NCBI GenBank assembly: GCA_964616275.1
Contig: CAZTUL010000063.1
Span: forward strand, 1 to 12,983
Length of the DNA: 12,983 nt
Direction: 5' to 3'
Source: CAYZJV01 sp964616275
GTDB lineage: Bacteria > Spirochaetota > Spirochaetia > Sphaerochaetales > Sphaerochaetaceae
Position numbers and translations under genes: made by a program. Numbering within the stretch: the first letter of the stretch is position 1; every line of letters begins with the position of its first letter. Shown here piece by piece: positions 6,473 to 12,983 of the stretch. Below the pieces are notes generated by a model. The model saw nothing but the letters and a program-made list of their open reading frames with translations, did not search any database and was not told the DNA's origin.

Positions 6473-8249
6473 AAATTCCTCCAAGTTGACTCATAGAGCG
6501 TTCCAAACGAAGTGCGATTCTGTCCAAATCTTCACTAGCATCATTTGATACCGTAAAACGCATGCGTGCTATTTCCTGGATGACTTTCATTCTACGCAGC
6601 TTCACCATGGTCACCCCTTTGGAAATTGCTTCAGAACCTAGGTGCCAATAGGAAAGAATTAACTGCAACATACGTATCTGTTTATCTACAGTGGAATAAC
6701 GATCAATTTCATCGAATGCATTCTGTTGAAGAAATGCCGTTTTGAAAAGAGAACATACCTCAAGAATAAAATTCTGACTATCGGGGAGAGCGTCCGGCCC
6801 AACTAGTTTTACAATTTGTTGGAGCCTTACTTCACGTTGTAATAATTCCATTATTTCTGCTCTGCTTTCTTTCCAGGATCCATCCCCTTGGGATTCCCAC
6901 CACGGTGCTACTTCATCTACATACTCAGAATAGGAATCGAGCCAGCTGATAGCAGGGTAATGCCGTGCACTGGCAAGTGCTCTATCTAACCCCCAGAAAC
7001 AACGAACAAATCTTTTTGTATGCTGTGTGACAGGTTCAGAAAAATCTCCACCAGGGGGAGAGACTGCACCGATAATTGAAACAGAGCCTTCACTTTCATC
7101 CAAAGTTCGCATAAATCCAGCTCTTTCATAAAATTCAGCAATCCGAGTGGGCAAATATGCAGGAAATCCCTCCTCTGCAGGCATCTCTTCCATACGTCCG
7201 GAAAGTTCTCTCAAAGCTTCCGCCCAGCGGCTTGTAGAATCTGCCATAATTGCCACATGATAGCCTTGATCACGATAGTACTCTGCAAGAGTGATTCCAG
7301 TGTAAATACTTGCTTCACGAGCAGATACAGGCATATTTGAGGTATTTGCCAAGAGAATGGTACGCTCCATAAGCGATCGGCCAGTACGCGGATCAATGAG
7401 GTGAGGAAATTCTCTGAGTACATCAGTCATCTCATTACCACGCTCTCCACACCCGATATATACAATAATATCTGCATCGCACCAGCGGGCAATCGCATGC
7501 TGTGTCATAGTTTTTCCTGTGCCGAACCCACCTGGAATCGCGACAGTCCCTCCTTTAGCAAGTGGAAACAACATATCAACGACTCGTTGACCAGTGATAA
7601 GTGGAATAGACAAGGGTTTCCTATCAGCTACGGGACGAGGAATTCGAATCGGCCAATTATGAAACATACGTATTGAGCTACGCATGGAATCACTGCTCTC
7701 AACCTCACAAATAACTTCATCGACTGTGTAGGAACCCGATTTAACGGTCTTTACAACAGTATAAGGAGAAATGCCGGGGAGTTCCGGTGGCAAAAGGATG
7801 TGATGTTCCACTCTCTCAGTTTCTTGTACGATGCCCAGTGTTTGACCAGATTTCACTGTATCTCCAACGGTAATGGAAAGAGTCAATTCCCATTTCTTTT
7901 TTCGATCGAGTGACGGACTTTCGATACCTCGCTCTATACAATCTCCACTCAGCTGTTTCAATCGCTCAAGAGGACGTTGTATACCATCGTAAATGGTTCC
8001 AATGAGGCCAGGCCCTAATTCTACAGAGAGCGACATACCCGTTCCATATACATTATCTTGTGGCGAAATGCCTGTAGCATCTTCGTATACCTGAACAATA
8101 GCCCGGTCACCCTCAAGTTTGACAACCTCTCCCACAAGTCTCTGCTCACCCACATGAACAAGCTCCATCATCATGACATCGGTAATTCCCTTTATTGTAA
8201 TTACCGGGCCGTTCACCCGCTTTACTTGACCTACTATTCTTTCCGGCAT
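6459..8249 (-). CDS. atpA: V/A-type ATPase subunit A (catalytic)
   Basis: Nucleotide-hydrolysing or ATP-synthesising subunit of the A3B3 head, 596 aa, normal length. In order: an N-terminal beta-barrel (about 1-70), the inserted 'non-homologous' region typical of V/A-type A subunits containing LDRKKKWE (114-121), and the catalytic domain with P-loop GGFGTGKT (240-247, K246 and T247) and the catalytic glutamate E269 in GCGERGNE. ADSTSRWAEALRELSGR (336-352) and EEMPAEEGFPAYLP are near-invariant family blocks. All key residues appear intact. The start is ATG at 8249 with AAGGA upstream; it overlaps the end of E by 16 bp. Confidence 0.98.
   Translation of the reverse strand: MPERIVGQVKRVNGPVITIKGITDVMMMELVHVGEQRLVGEVVKLEGDRAIVQVYEDATGISPQDNVYGTGMSLSVELGPGLIGTIYDGIQRPLERLKQLSGDCIERGIESPSLDRKKKWELTLSITVGDTVKSGQTLGIVQETERVEHHILLPPELPGISPYTVVKTVKSGSYTVDEVICEVESSDSMRSSIRMFHNWPIRIPRPVADRKPLSIPLITGQRVVDMLFPLAKGGTVAIPGGFGTGKTMTQHAIARWCDADIIVYIGCGERGNEMTDVLREFPHLIDPRTGRSLMERTILLANTSNMPVSAREASIYTGITLAEYYRDQGYHVAIMADSTSRWAEALRELSGRMEEMPAEEGFPAYLPTRIAEFYERAGFMRTLDESEGSVSIIGAVSPPGGDFSEPVTQHTKRFVRCFWGLDRALASARHYPAISWLDSYSEYVDEVAPWWESQGDGSWKESRAEIMELLQREVRLQQIVKLVGPDALPDSQNFILEVCSLFKTAFLQQNAFDEIDRYSTVDKQIRMLQLILSYWHLGSEAISKGVTMVKLRRMKVIQEIARMRFTVSNDASEDLDRIALRLERSMSQLGGIYDER
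6478..6482 (-). promoter_or_regulatory. Ribosome binding site deciding the start of subunit B
   Basis: GGAGG with a 5-nt AATTT spacer precedes the ATG at 6472. The alternative TTG at 6484 overlaps this site and has no site of its own, so it is unlikely to be used. Confidence 0.75.
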
Positions 8250-8857
8250 GGCTGTCCTTCCATTAATTCTTTGAGTTTTCGTTCATGTCGAATCAGCCGG
8301 GTACTCACTTGGTTGTTATAGGCAATTTTACCATCTAGAGAAGTAACTTCTATCCCCTGTCCAGTAAGCGTTGCTGTGTTAAGATGTAACTGAACTTGTT
8401 TCCCTGTTGACTGCGTAATCAGCCTCTCTGCTTCTCGTAGCATGGAATCATCGACTGATTCCTTAAATGAACACGATACCATTGCCTCGAGCTTATCCAA
8501 GCCGATTGCCGCCTCTGCAATCCACCCGATAAGAACCGTTCTATATGAAGAAGAGCCAACCAGTGCAGCCATTTTTTTGACTACTGCACTCATAATTAAC
8601 GTCCGTAATCGTTCAGAAGTTGAGACCTCGTGCTTACGTTCAAGATTGCGAACAGTAGATTCCTCCAGTCTTTGAATCTGCTCCAACCGTTTCTCTGTTA
8701 AACGTTTTTCCTGATCTACTGCTGAATGAATCTTCTTATCATATGAAGAGTCTACTGCAAGTACATCCTGCTCTGCACGGGCAATGATTGCTTCTGCCTG
8801 TGTATGAGCACTTTGTAAAATTCCTTCAAAAAGTTGGTCAGTATGCACTTCGTTCAT
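8234..8857 (-). CDS. atpE: V/A-type ATPase subunit E (peripheral stalk)
   Basis: Peripheral-stalk subunit that pairs with the G/H-type subunit and holds the head against rotation, 207 aa. The N-terminal half (about 10-85) is a long charged, alanine-rich helix with a coiled-coil pattern; the C-terminal half (about 90-207) is globular and would bind the top of the head. The assignment rests on this architecture and its place in the operon, since subunit E sequences diverge strongly. The start is an ATGA overlap with the stop of F, preceded by an AGGGG site. Confidence 0.88.
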   Translation of the reverse strand: MNEVHTDQLFEGILQSAHTQAEAIIARAEQDVLAVDSSYDKKIHSAVDQEKRLTEKRLEQIQRLEESTVRNLERKHEVSTSERLRTLIMSAVVKKMAALVGSSSYRTVLIGWIAEAAIGLDKLEAMVSCSFKESVDDSMLREAERLITQSTGKQVQLHLNTATLTGQGIEVTSLDGKIAYNNQVSTRLIRHERKLKELMEGQPCRKE

Positions 8858-9156
8858 AAAGAAACCCCTATTGCTTCATTCACTAACACCCGTAAATCGC
8901 GAGATTGTCCGCCCGTGGCTGAATTCGGAATCTCTACGATTAATGGAAAACTTTCGGAAAACATGTATCGATCAACTTCCGATCGAATGGTATCCGCAAC
9001 GTCCTGTGTAATGATGATAATACCGTAGTCTCTATTTTCGAGTGCAGTATGTAGTGCAGCCATAGCCTCATCTGCATGAGAGGCTACCATACCACGTGTT
9101 CCTACAAGTGAAAATCCAAGAACTGTATCTTCATCACCAATAACAAAATATTGCAC
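8854..9156 (-). CDS. atpF: V/A-type ATPase subunit F (rotor)
   Basis: Small rotor subunit that binds D, 100 aa, usual length. It starts with YFVIGDEDTVLGFSLVG, the family hallmark, and continues with DYGIIIITQDVA and SFPLIVEIPN, a Rossmann-like fold, then a C-terminal helix. It uses a GTG start 9 nt after the K stop; its weak AGGG ribosome site overlaps that stop codon, suggesting coupling. In many bacterial V-type operons F follows C and E; here it precedes E. Confidence 0.95.
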   Translation of the reverse strand: MQYFVIGDEDTVLGFSLVGTRGMVASHADEAMAALHTALENRDYGIIIITQDVADTIRSEVDRYMFSESFPLIVEIPNSATGGQSRDLRVLVNEAIGVSL

Positions 9157-9165
9157 GAATATACC

Positions 9166-9519
9166 CTACACTTTTCCTAATATCATAAGTGCAGTAATGA
9201 ACCCAAAGACAACCAATCCCTCCGCCAATGCAATAAAGATAAGAGCCTGAGAACCAATTTCTGGTTTTTCACTCATGGCACCCATTGCCGCTGCACCGAC
9301 GTGTGAAATGGCAAATCCCGCGGCAATTGCACCGAAACTAAAAGCAATCGCTGCAGAAATTACTACCCACATAAGGTTGTTATTAGTTTCTGTTATCACA
9401 GGTGCTGCACTCTCAGCAGCAAACAACGGTGGTGTAAACAGAAACGCCGATAATACCAGTACCATTACTGTAAGCCCTAAAGAGAGAAACAGCCGTTTTT
9501 TAAACATTTGCATGGTCAC
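9166..9519 (-). CDS. atpK: V/A-type ATPase subunit K (membrane rotor ring proteolipid)
   Basis: Ion-carrying ring subunit, 117 aa. Residues 1-35 look like a cleavable signal peptide (hydrophobic 11-29, then PPLFAA before ESAAP), leaving a mature protein with one hairpin: membrane helices about 49-71 and 91-114 joined by SEKPEIGS. The ion-binding carboxylate is E100 in ALAEGLVVFG. By comparison with the Thermus ring subunit (from memory), the residue after Glu is Gly rather than Thr, and a helix-1 Gln is replaced by Ile (GFAISHVG), which argues for protons rather than sodium (inference). The start is GTG at 9519, chosen because AGGAGG sits 7 nt upstream; ATGs at 9513 and 9507 are too far from it. 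Confidence 0.95.
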   Translation of the reverse strand: MTMQMFKKRLFLSLGLTVMVLVLSAFLFTPPLFAAESAAPVITETNNNLMWVVISAAIAFSFGAIAAGFAISHVGAAAMGAMSEKPEIGSQALIFIALAEGLVVFGFITALMILGKV

Positions 9520-9525
9520 AATAAA

Positions 9526-9532
9526 TCCTCCT
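9526..9532 (-). promoter_or_regulatory. Strong ribosome binding site of subunit K
   Basis: AGGAGGA lies 7 nt before the GTG start and just after the stop codon of subunit I. It is one of the strongest sites in the operon, which fits the need for many ring subunits per complex (inference). Confidence 0.7.
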
Positions 9533-9534
9533 AG

Positions 9535-11541
9535 CTAAGAATGCCTCATTATATGCTTTCCTGACTTCCTCTGTAAGGAGACAGGATTATACGATAAACC
9601 TCGTCCAGTAAAATATTTTGTAAAGAACTCGTAGTAATTGAGACGTAAAGCCTGAATGCCTGCAGATAGACCTTCGAGAGCTATCACCATCGCATTACCA
9701 ATAAGTAAAACGACAATTCCAGGGATACCGCCGCCAGCAAGATCTGCCATCTGTGCAAAAGCGCTCATAAGGCTCACATGAGCAATACCTAAACCTGCTA
9801 CCCGCATAAATGAAAGTGTATTTGCAAGGAACCCGGAAAATATTTCCAACACATCCACAATCCACTCAAGAATTGCTTCCATAATAAGAGCCCCAATACT
9901 TTTATCTTCAACTGACTCACCTGCAATCTTCATTCCATACCGATGTAACGGAACTTTTGCAAAAAGCAGTGCTAATGGAACTACAAAGGCAATGGGAAGG
10001 AAAATACCGCTCGGAAACGTTTTGTATCCGCTTGCTACAAAAGCAAAAGCAGCCCATACGCCACACCCGAACAACCATCCACCGAGAATTCCATTTTTAT
10101 CCATAAACAGATGAAACCAATCACCCTTCCGAATCAGATTAATCCAGTTAAGCACGAGCCCCATTCCAATAACAATTATTCCAAACCAGATAGTAATCCC
10201 AAGTATCGCATATACATCACGACCGGTACCCCCATGACCAACAACCGCTGCGTGATAATCGAACCAAATTGGAGGGAACAGAGCATACCCAAAGTAAGAA
10301 CCAAAAATAATACCCGAAACGATCGAAGCTGTGCCGAGATACACCATAAGTTGTGTAAGCTCCGGACTCAGCATTCCCTTTTTAGCTTGAGGATGTTTCC
10401 GATAATACCGAATCCCAAGCAACCCCAACAGCATAATAATCAAACCTTGACCAGCATCGGCGAACATAAGACCAAACATACATAAATAAGAAAGTGCTAC
10501 GAATGGTGTTGGATTAATTGTTCCATATTCAGGGATACTATAATTATCAACTAATCGCTGAAAAGGACGCAGTAATGGTACATCTACAACTGCTACGGGA
10601 ATCTCATTTCGAGGCATCTCTCGAGCAGAAGTCCACTCAACAACGCAAGCATTCTGTGCAGCAGCACGTATAGCTCGTTCTAATCCTTCAGCGTCCGATT
10701 CCGGTACCCAACCCGAGAATAGTGTGGTGTTTCTTGTATGACTAAAATGTTCTGAAATTTCACCCATAAGTTCATAGAGCCTAAGGTCACACCAGAGTTT
10801 TTCCAGTAGCTCTTGGTCCTTTTCAATACGTTCAGTAATCTGTAATTTTATCTGGTTATTTTCTTCTTCCAACTCGTGAAGTCTATTGTGCAAATGCTGC
10901 TCAAGCTGGATAAGAGCCTCTTTCTGCAGATTTCCATTTGGATTTTCCACCCACTGCAAATTGTCCATGAGCGGTGTTATCTGTTGTCGGTCACGCTTCA
11001 GGGTGAGTAGAATTAGATCTTCCCAGGAATCAACTTGAAGCACAACCGAAGACTGATTTGCAAGTCTGGAACGAATTGTTTCTGTTGAACCCTGCTTAAC
11101 TGTTCCAATTCTCACGTCAATATATTGCAACTTTCGCTCCGATACGTAGCGAAATAATTCTTCTATACGAATTCTTAATTGACTCAACTGTTTCTGTTTC
11201 TCACGAATTCCACTTAAATCACGTGTAACCCGTTCTACGAGTTGCCTTGCATGATTCATATCAATCGGCTTAAGCGAATCAGGATTCAAATTCTCTGTTG
11301 AAGGAGTAGCTAAGGAGGCTTGGACTAGTAATGTCTCGACCCGTGCCTTCAGGTTCGTATAGGCTTCGTAATCTTCTGGTTCAACAGTATTGGTTAATTT
11401 TGCTGCTTGATTAGGAGCCAGTTTAGACACTTGAATAAAATCTAAGACTCCCATTTTTAACAACGTCCGTTTAACTTGCTCAGTGGATTCATCGAGAACT
11501 ACAGCTGTAAGCAATTTCATTGGTACGGTAAACACATTCAT
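9535..11541 (-). CDS. atpI: V/A-type ATPase subunit I (membrane stator, a-subunit)
   Basis: Stator subunit that forms the ion channels with the K ring and anchors the peripheral stalks, 668 aa. The cytoplasmic N-terminal half (about 1-335) contains two coiled-coil stretches (about 60-120 and 210-255). The membrane half (about 347-650) has seven or eight hydrophobic segments, beginning FVALSYLCMFGLMFADAGQG. The essential channel arginine is R580 in SFMRVAGLGIAH, and the last helix carries E623 and R633 in LEGLSAGIQALRLNYYEFF, as in the family. The ATG overlaps the C stop (ATGA); an internal ATG at codon 8, just before KLLTAVVLD, is a possible alternative. Confidence 0.96.
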   Translation of the reverse strand: MNVFTVPMKLLTAVVLDESTEQVKRTLLKMGVLDFIQVSKLAPNQAAKLTNTVEPEDYEAYTNLKARVETLLVQASLATPSTENLNPDSLKPIDMNHARQLVERVTRDLSGIREKQKQLSQLRIRIEELFRYVSERKLQYIDVRIGTVKQGSTETIRSRLANQSSVVLQVDSWEDLILLTLKRDRQQITPLMDNLQWVENPNGNLQKEALIQLEQHLHNRLHELEEENNQIKLQITERIEKDQELLEKLWCDLRLYELMGEISEHFSHTRNTTLFSGWVPESDAEGLERAIRAAAQNACVVEWTSAREMPRNEIPVAVVDVPLLRPFQRLVDNYSIPEYGTINPTPFVALSYLCMFGLMFADAGQGLIIMLLGLLGIRYYRKHPQAKKGMLSPELTQLMVYLGTASIVSGIIFGSYFGYALFPPIWFDYHAAVVGHGGTGRDVYAILGITIWFGIIVIGMGLVLNWINLIRKGDWFHLFMDKNGILGGWLFGCGVWAAFAFVASGYKTFPSGIFLPIAFVVPLALLFAKVPLHRYGMKIAGESVEDKSIGALIMEAILEWIVDVLEIFSGFLANTLSFMRVAGLGIAHVSLMSAFAQMADLAGGGIPGIVVLLIGNAMVIALEGLSAGIQALRLNYYEFFTKYFTGRGLSYNPVSLQRKSGKHIMRHS

Positions 11542-12614
11542 ACAACAAACTCCCGGATAGTATCAGAATCCCACCCATAATAGATTCCATTAATTAATGA
11601 TCGTATCATAATATCCTGACGCTCTTCGAGGAAAAAATAGGCAAGTATGATTCCAAATGTAAATGGATTACCTCGCAAAATTGCATCAAATGACTGTCTT
11701 CGTACAGTAAATAAATAATGTTCAACAATTCTGACTTGTTCTTCAACTGTCGTTTTTCCAGATTCTTTCAATTGCTTCGCAAGAACCGGAAATCTTTTCA
11801 CTACAAGCTGCTCTGGTGACCGCTTTTCTGCTGGTGTCTTGAGGTAGGTGGTAAATTCCTTCGTATCTAGAAGCGTGCCACCTTCCAGCATGAGTTTGCG
11901 TAACTGTGTTTCTGGAAGTCTATACATCCATCCAAAACGAACTAAATTAATGCAATTTTTAAGATCAGCGTCTCTATTAAGAACTGAATCTGCCAGAACT
12001 CGATCTTCGGAAGGCAAATGGGCTATTGTTTCTCGTAGTTCATGCAGCCACGTTCGGTCTAAAGCGGTCTCTAGACCAAACAATCCCTCTTGAACAATAC
12101 TCTTCATAGTCCATTGCGAAACTGCATCTTCGTAAGGAGTCCCCCGCAGCGTTCGATACATATCCTCAAACTTTTCTGCATTGACTAAACTCATCCAGTC
12201 AATTGAAGATACTATTGTATTCTGATAGAGATACCCAAAACGATAGTCAATATTTTGATGCTTAACAGAATTACTGAACCAGAGACGAATTACTCCTTTT
12301 AGATTCTCGACTTCAAGCTTACGCGTCATTGCGGACACTGCATTTGCATGAACACCTTTCATTAACCTGGCAACTTCTTGATGGAGCGTGATATTTCGAG
12401 CGAATAACCATGACTCGAGACGTTGGACATCCCCACTTTCATGATACAAATCCAATAATGGAGCATAAGAAGTCTCACGTAATGCATGAAAAAGTTCTTC
12501 GAGCGTCTGACACCGAACAAGCTGATCTACTTGCTGTTGACTCAGCATTGCGGCAATTCGAGTACGTAATTTAGCTTGAATAAAGGCATACCTACCCAAA
12601 GCACGAAAGCTCAC
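11538..12614 (-). CDS. atpC: V/A-type ATPase subunit C (rotor-to-ring adaptor, AC39 family)
   Basis: Funnel-like subunit that seats the DF shaft on the K ring. Largely helical; the N-terminus FRALGRYAFIQAKLRTRIAAML and the repeated three-part helical layout fit the AC39/subunit C family. A longer frame begins at an ATG at 12644, but it would overlap the previous gene by 28 bp and has no ribosome site. The GTG at 12614 begins directly before FRALGRYAF, where family members usually start, has GGGGAAG upstream (12622-12628), and lies 2 nt after the previous stop, so it is preferred (358 aa). Its place before subunit I differs from the common bacterial order. Confidence 0.9.
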   Translation of the reverse strand: MSFRALGRYAFIQAKLRTRIAAMLSQQQVDQLVRCQTLEELFHALRETSYAPLLDLYHESGDVQRLESWLFARNITLHQEVARLMKGVHANAVSAMTRKLEVENLKGVIRLWFSNSVKHQNIDYRFGYLYQNTIVSSIDWMSLVNAEKFEDMYRTLRGTPYEDAVSQWTMKSIVQEGLFGLETALDRTWLHELRETIAHLPSEDRVLADSVLNRDADLKNCINLVRFGWMYRLPETQLRKLMLEGGTLLDTKEFTTYLKTPAEKRSPEQLVVKRFPVLAKQLKESGKTTVEEQVRIVEHYLFTVRRQSFDAILRGNPFTFGIILAYFFLEERQDIMIRSLINGIYYGWDSDTIREFVV

Positions 12615-12616
12615 AT

Positions 12617-12943
12617 CTACACTTCCCCGAGTGATGAAGTACATAGTACATGAACCATCTGGTCAGCCAAACGCTCAGCACAGGCTTGTACATCATGCTC
12701 TTCCTCTGTCTTTTGATTCAATGATTGAAGGACACATTGAATTCTATTCTCCGATTCTTGTTGCCCTTGAGCAATCTTGGAATCTTTCTCTGAACGTGCC
12801 TGATCAATAGCCTTTTGCAACCGTAATTCTCCCCGTTTTTGGGCTTCGGCCACCAAAGTGCGTCCTTTTTGCTGTGCTTCAGTTACAATTTTCTCCGCTT
12901 CAGCCTCAACAGAGAATATCTCATTGATAAGTTCGCTGCGCAT
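12617..12943 (-). CDS. atpH: V/A-type ATPase subunit G/H (peripheral-stalk coiled coil)
   Basis: 108 aa, almost wholly a charged, alanine- and glutamine-rich helix (about 5-95) with many Glu/Lys/Arg and a heptad-like pattern, as expected for the stalk partner of subunit E. The assignment rests on this composition, length and first position in the ATPase operon, as in other bacterial V-type operons. The ATG at 12943 is the first possible start because an in-frame TAG lies four codons upstream (12953-12955). Ribosome-site spacing is poor: GGAAAGGG at 12957-12964 leaves 13 nt. Confidence 0.82.
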   Translation of the reverse strand: MRSELINEIFSVEAEAEKIVTEAQQKGRTLVAEAQKRGELRLQKAIDQARSEKDSKIAQGQQESENRIQCVLQSLNQKTEEEHDVQACAERLADQMVHVLCTSSLGEV

Positions 12944-12983
12944 ATGTTCATACTAACCCTTTCCGAGATTCATATCAAGCAAG
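12944..12983 (-). other. Right-edge sequence ahead of the ATPase operon
   Basis: Forty bases before the first ATPase gene contain a purine-rich GGAAAGGG (12957-12964) and a TAG stop at 12953-12955. The frame ending at that TAG is open to the window edge (LLDMNLGKG), so this may be the tail of an upstream gene in the same operon, or simply leader sequence. No promoter is visible. Too short to decide. Confidence 0.2.

Noticed and set aside
9535..11541. Short plus-strand frames inside the ATPase genes (for example 10111-10485)
   Set aside because: They are antisense to well-supported ATPase genes, and their products are low-complexity without domains.
12883..12951. Short leader frame starting at the ATG at 12951
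   Set aside because: It is in a different frame, ends after about 22 codons inside the G/H gene and has no peptide features; the GGG before it is better read as part of the operon's leader or the upstream gene end.

Overview
All genes that I can support lie on the minus strand. The sequence suggests a bacterium with a V/A-type (vacuolar/archaeal-type) rotary ATPase, probably a spirochaete. The pointers are the complete bacterial V-type operon, the AT-rich DNA, and a TRAP-binding-protein leader ending in VVAQGSNEG, a style I associate with Spirochaetota. This is a moderate-confidence inference; a Firmicutes-like host is not excluded.

Right and centre (about 12943 down to 3455): one tightly packed polycistron encodes a complete V/A-type ATPase in the order G/H, C, I, K, F, E, A, B, D. 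Two further genes follow directly: a universal stress protein whose start overlaps the stop of D, and a stand-alone PTS EIIA protein of the fructose/mannitol/PtsN family. Genes touch, overlap by a few bases or are separated by 15 nt or less, so translational coupling is likely. Several starts need correction from the longest reading frame: EIIA starts at 3901, B at 6472 and C probably at 12614, while K and F use GTG.

Left (about 3280 down to 1): a sugar-acid-type catabolic module. It has an FGGY kinase most like gluconokinases, an RpiR-family (HexR-like) SIS-domain regulator, and the first 132 codons of a TRAP transporter solute-binding protein (DctP) that runs off the left edge. It is clearly AT-richer than the ATPase operon.

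The most striking signal is regulatory. The kinase and TRAP promoters have the same architecture: a -35 box (TTTACA or TTGACA), 17 bp, then a -10 TAGTAT that lies inside a 15-bp pseudo-palindrome of the form TGTART-N3-AYTACA. A second copy of the palindrome sits exactly 83 bp further upstream in both cases. The TRAP promoter carries a third copy over its start point. This pattern fits the known HexR/RpiR operator style and predicts that the RpiR protein encoded between the two promoters represses both, possibly through DNA looping, and regulates itself because it is downstream of the kinase in the same operon. I found no RNA genes, CRISPR arrays, mobile elements or convincing intrinsic terminators.
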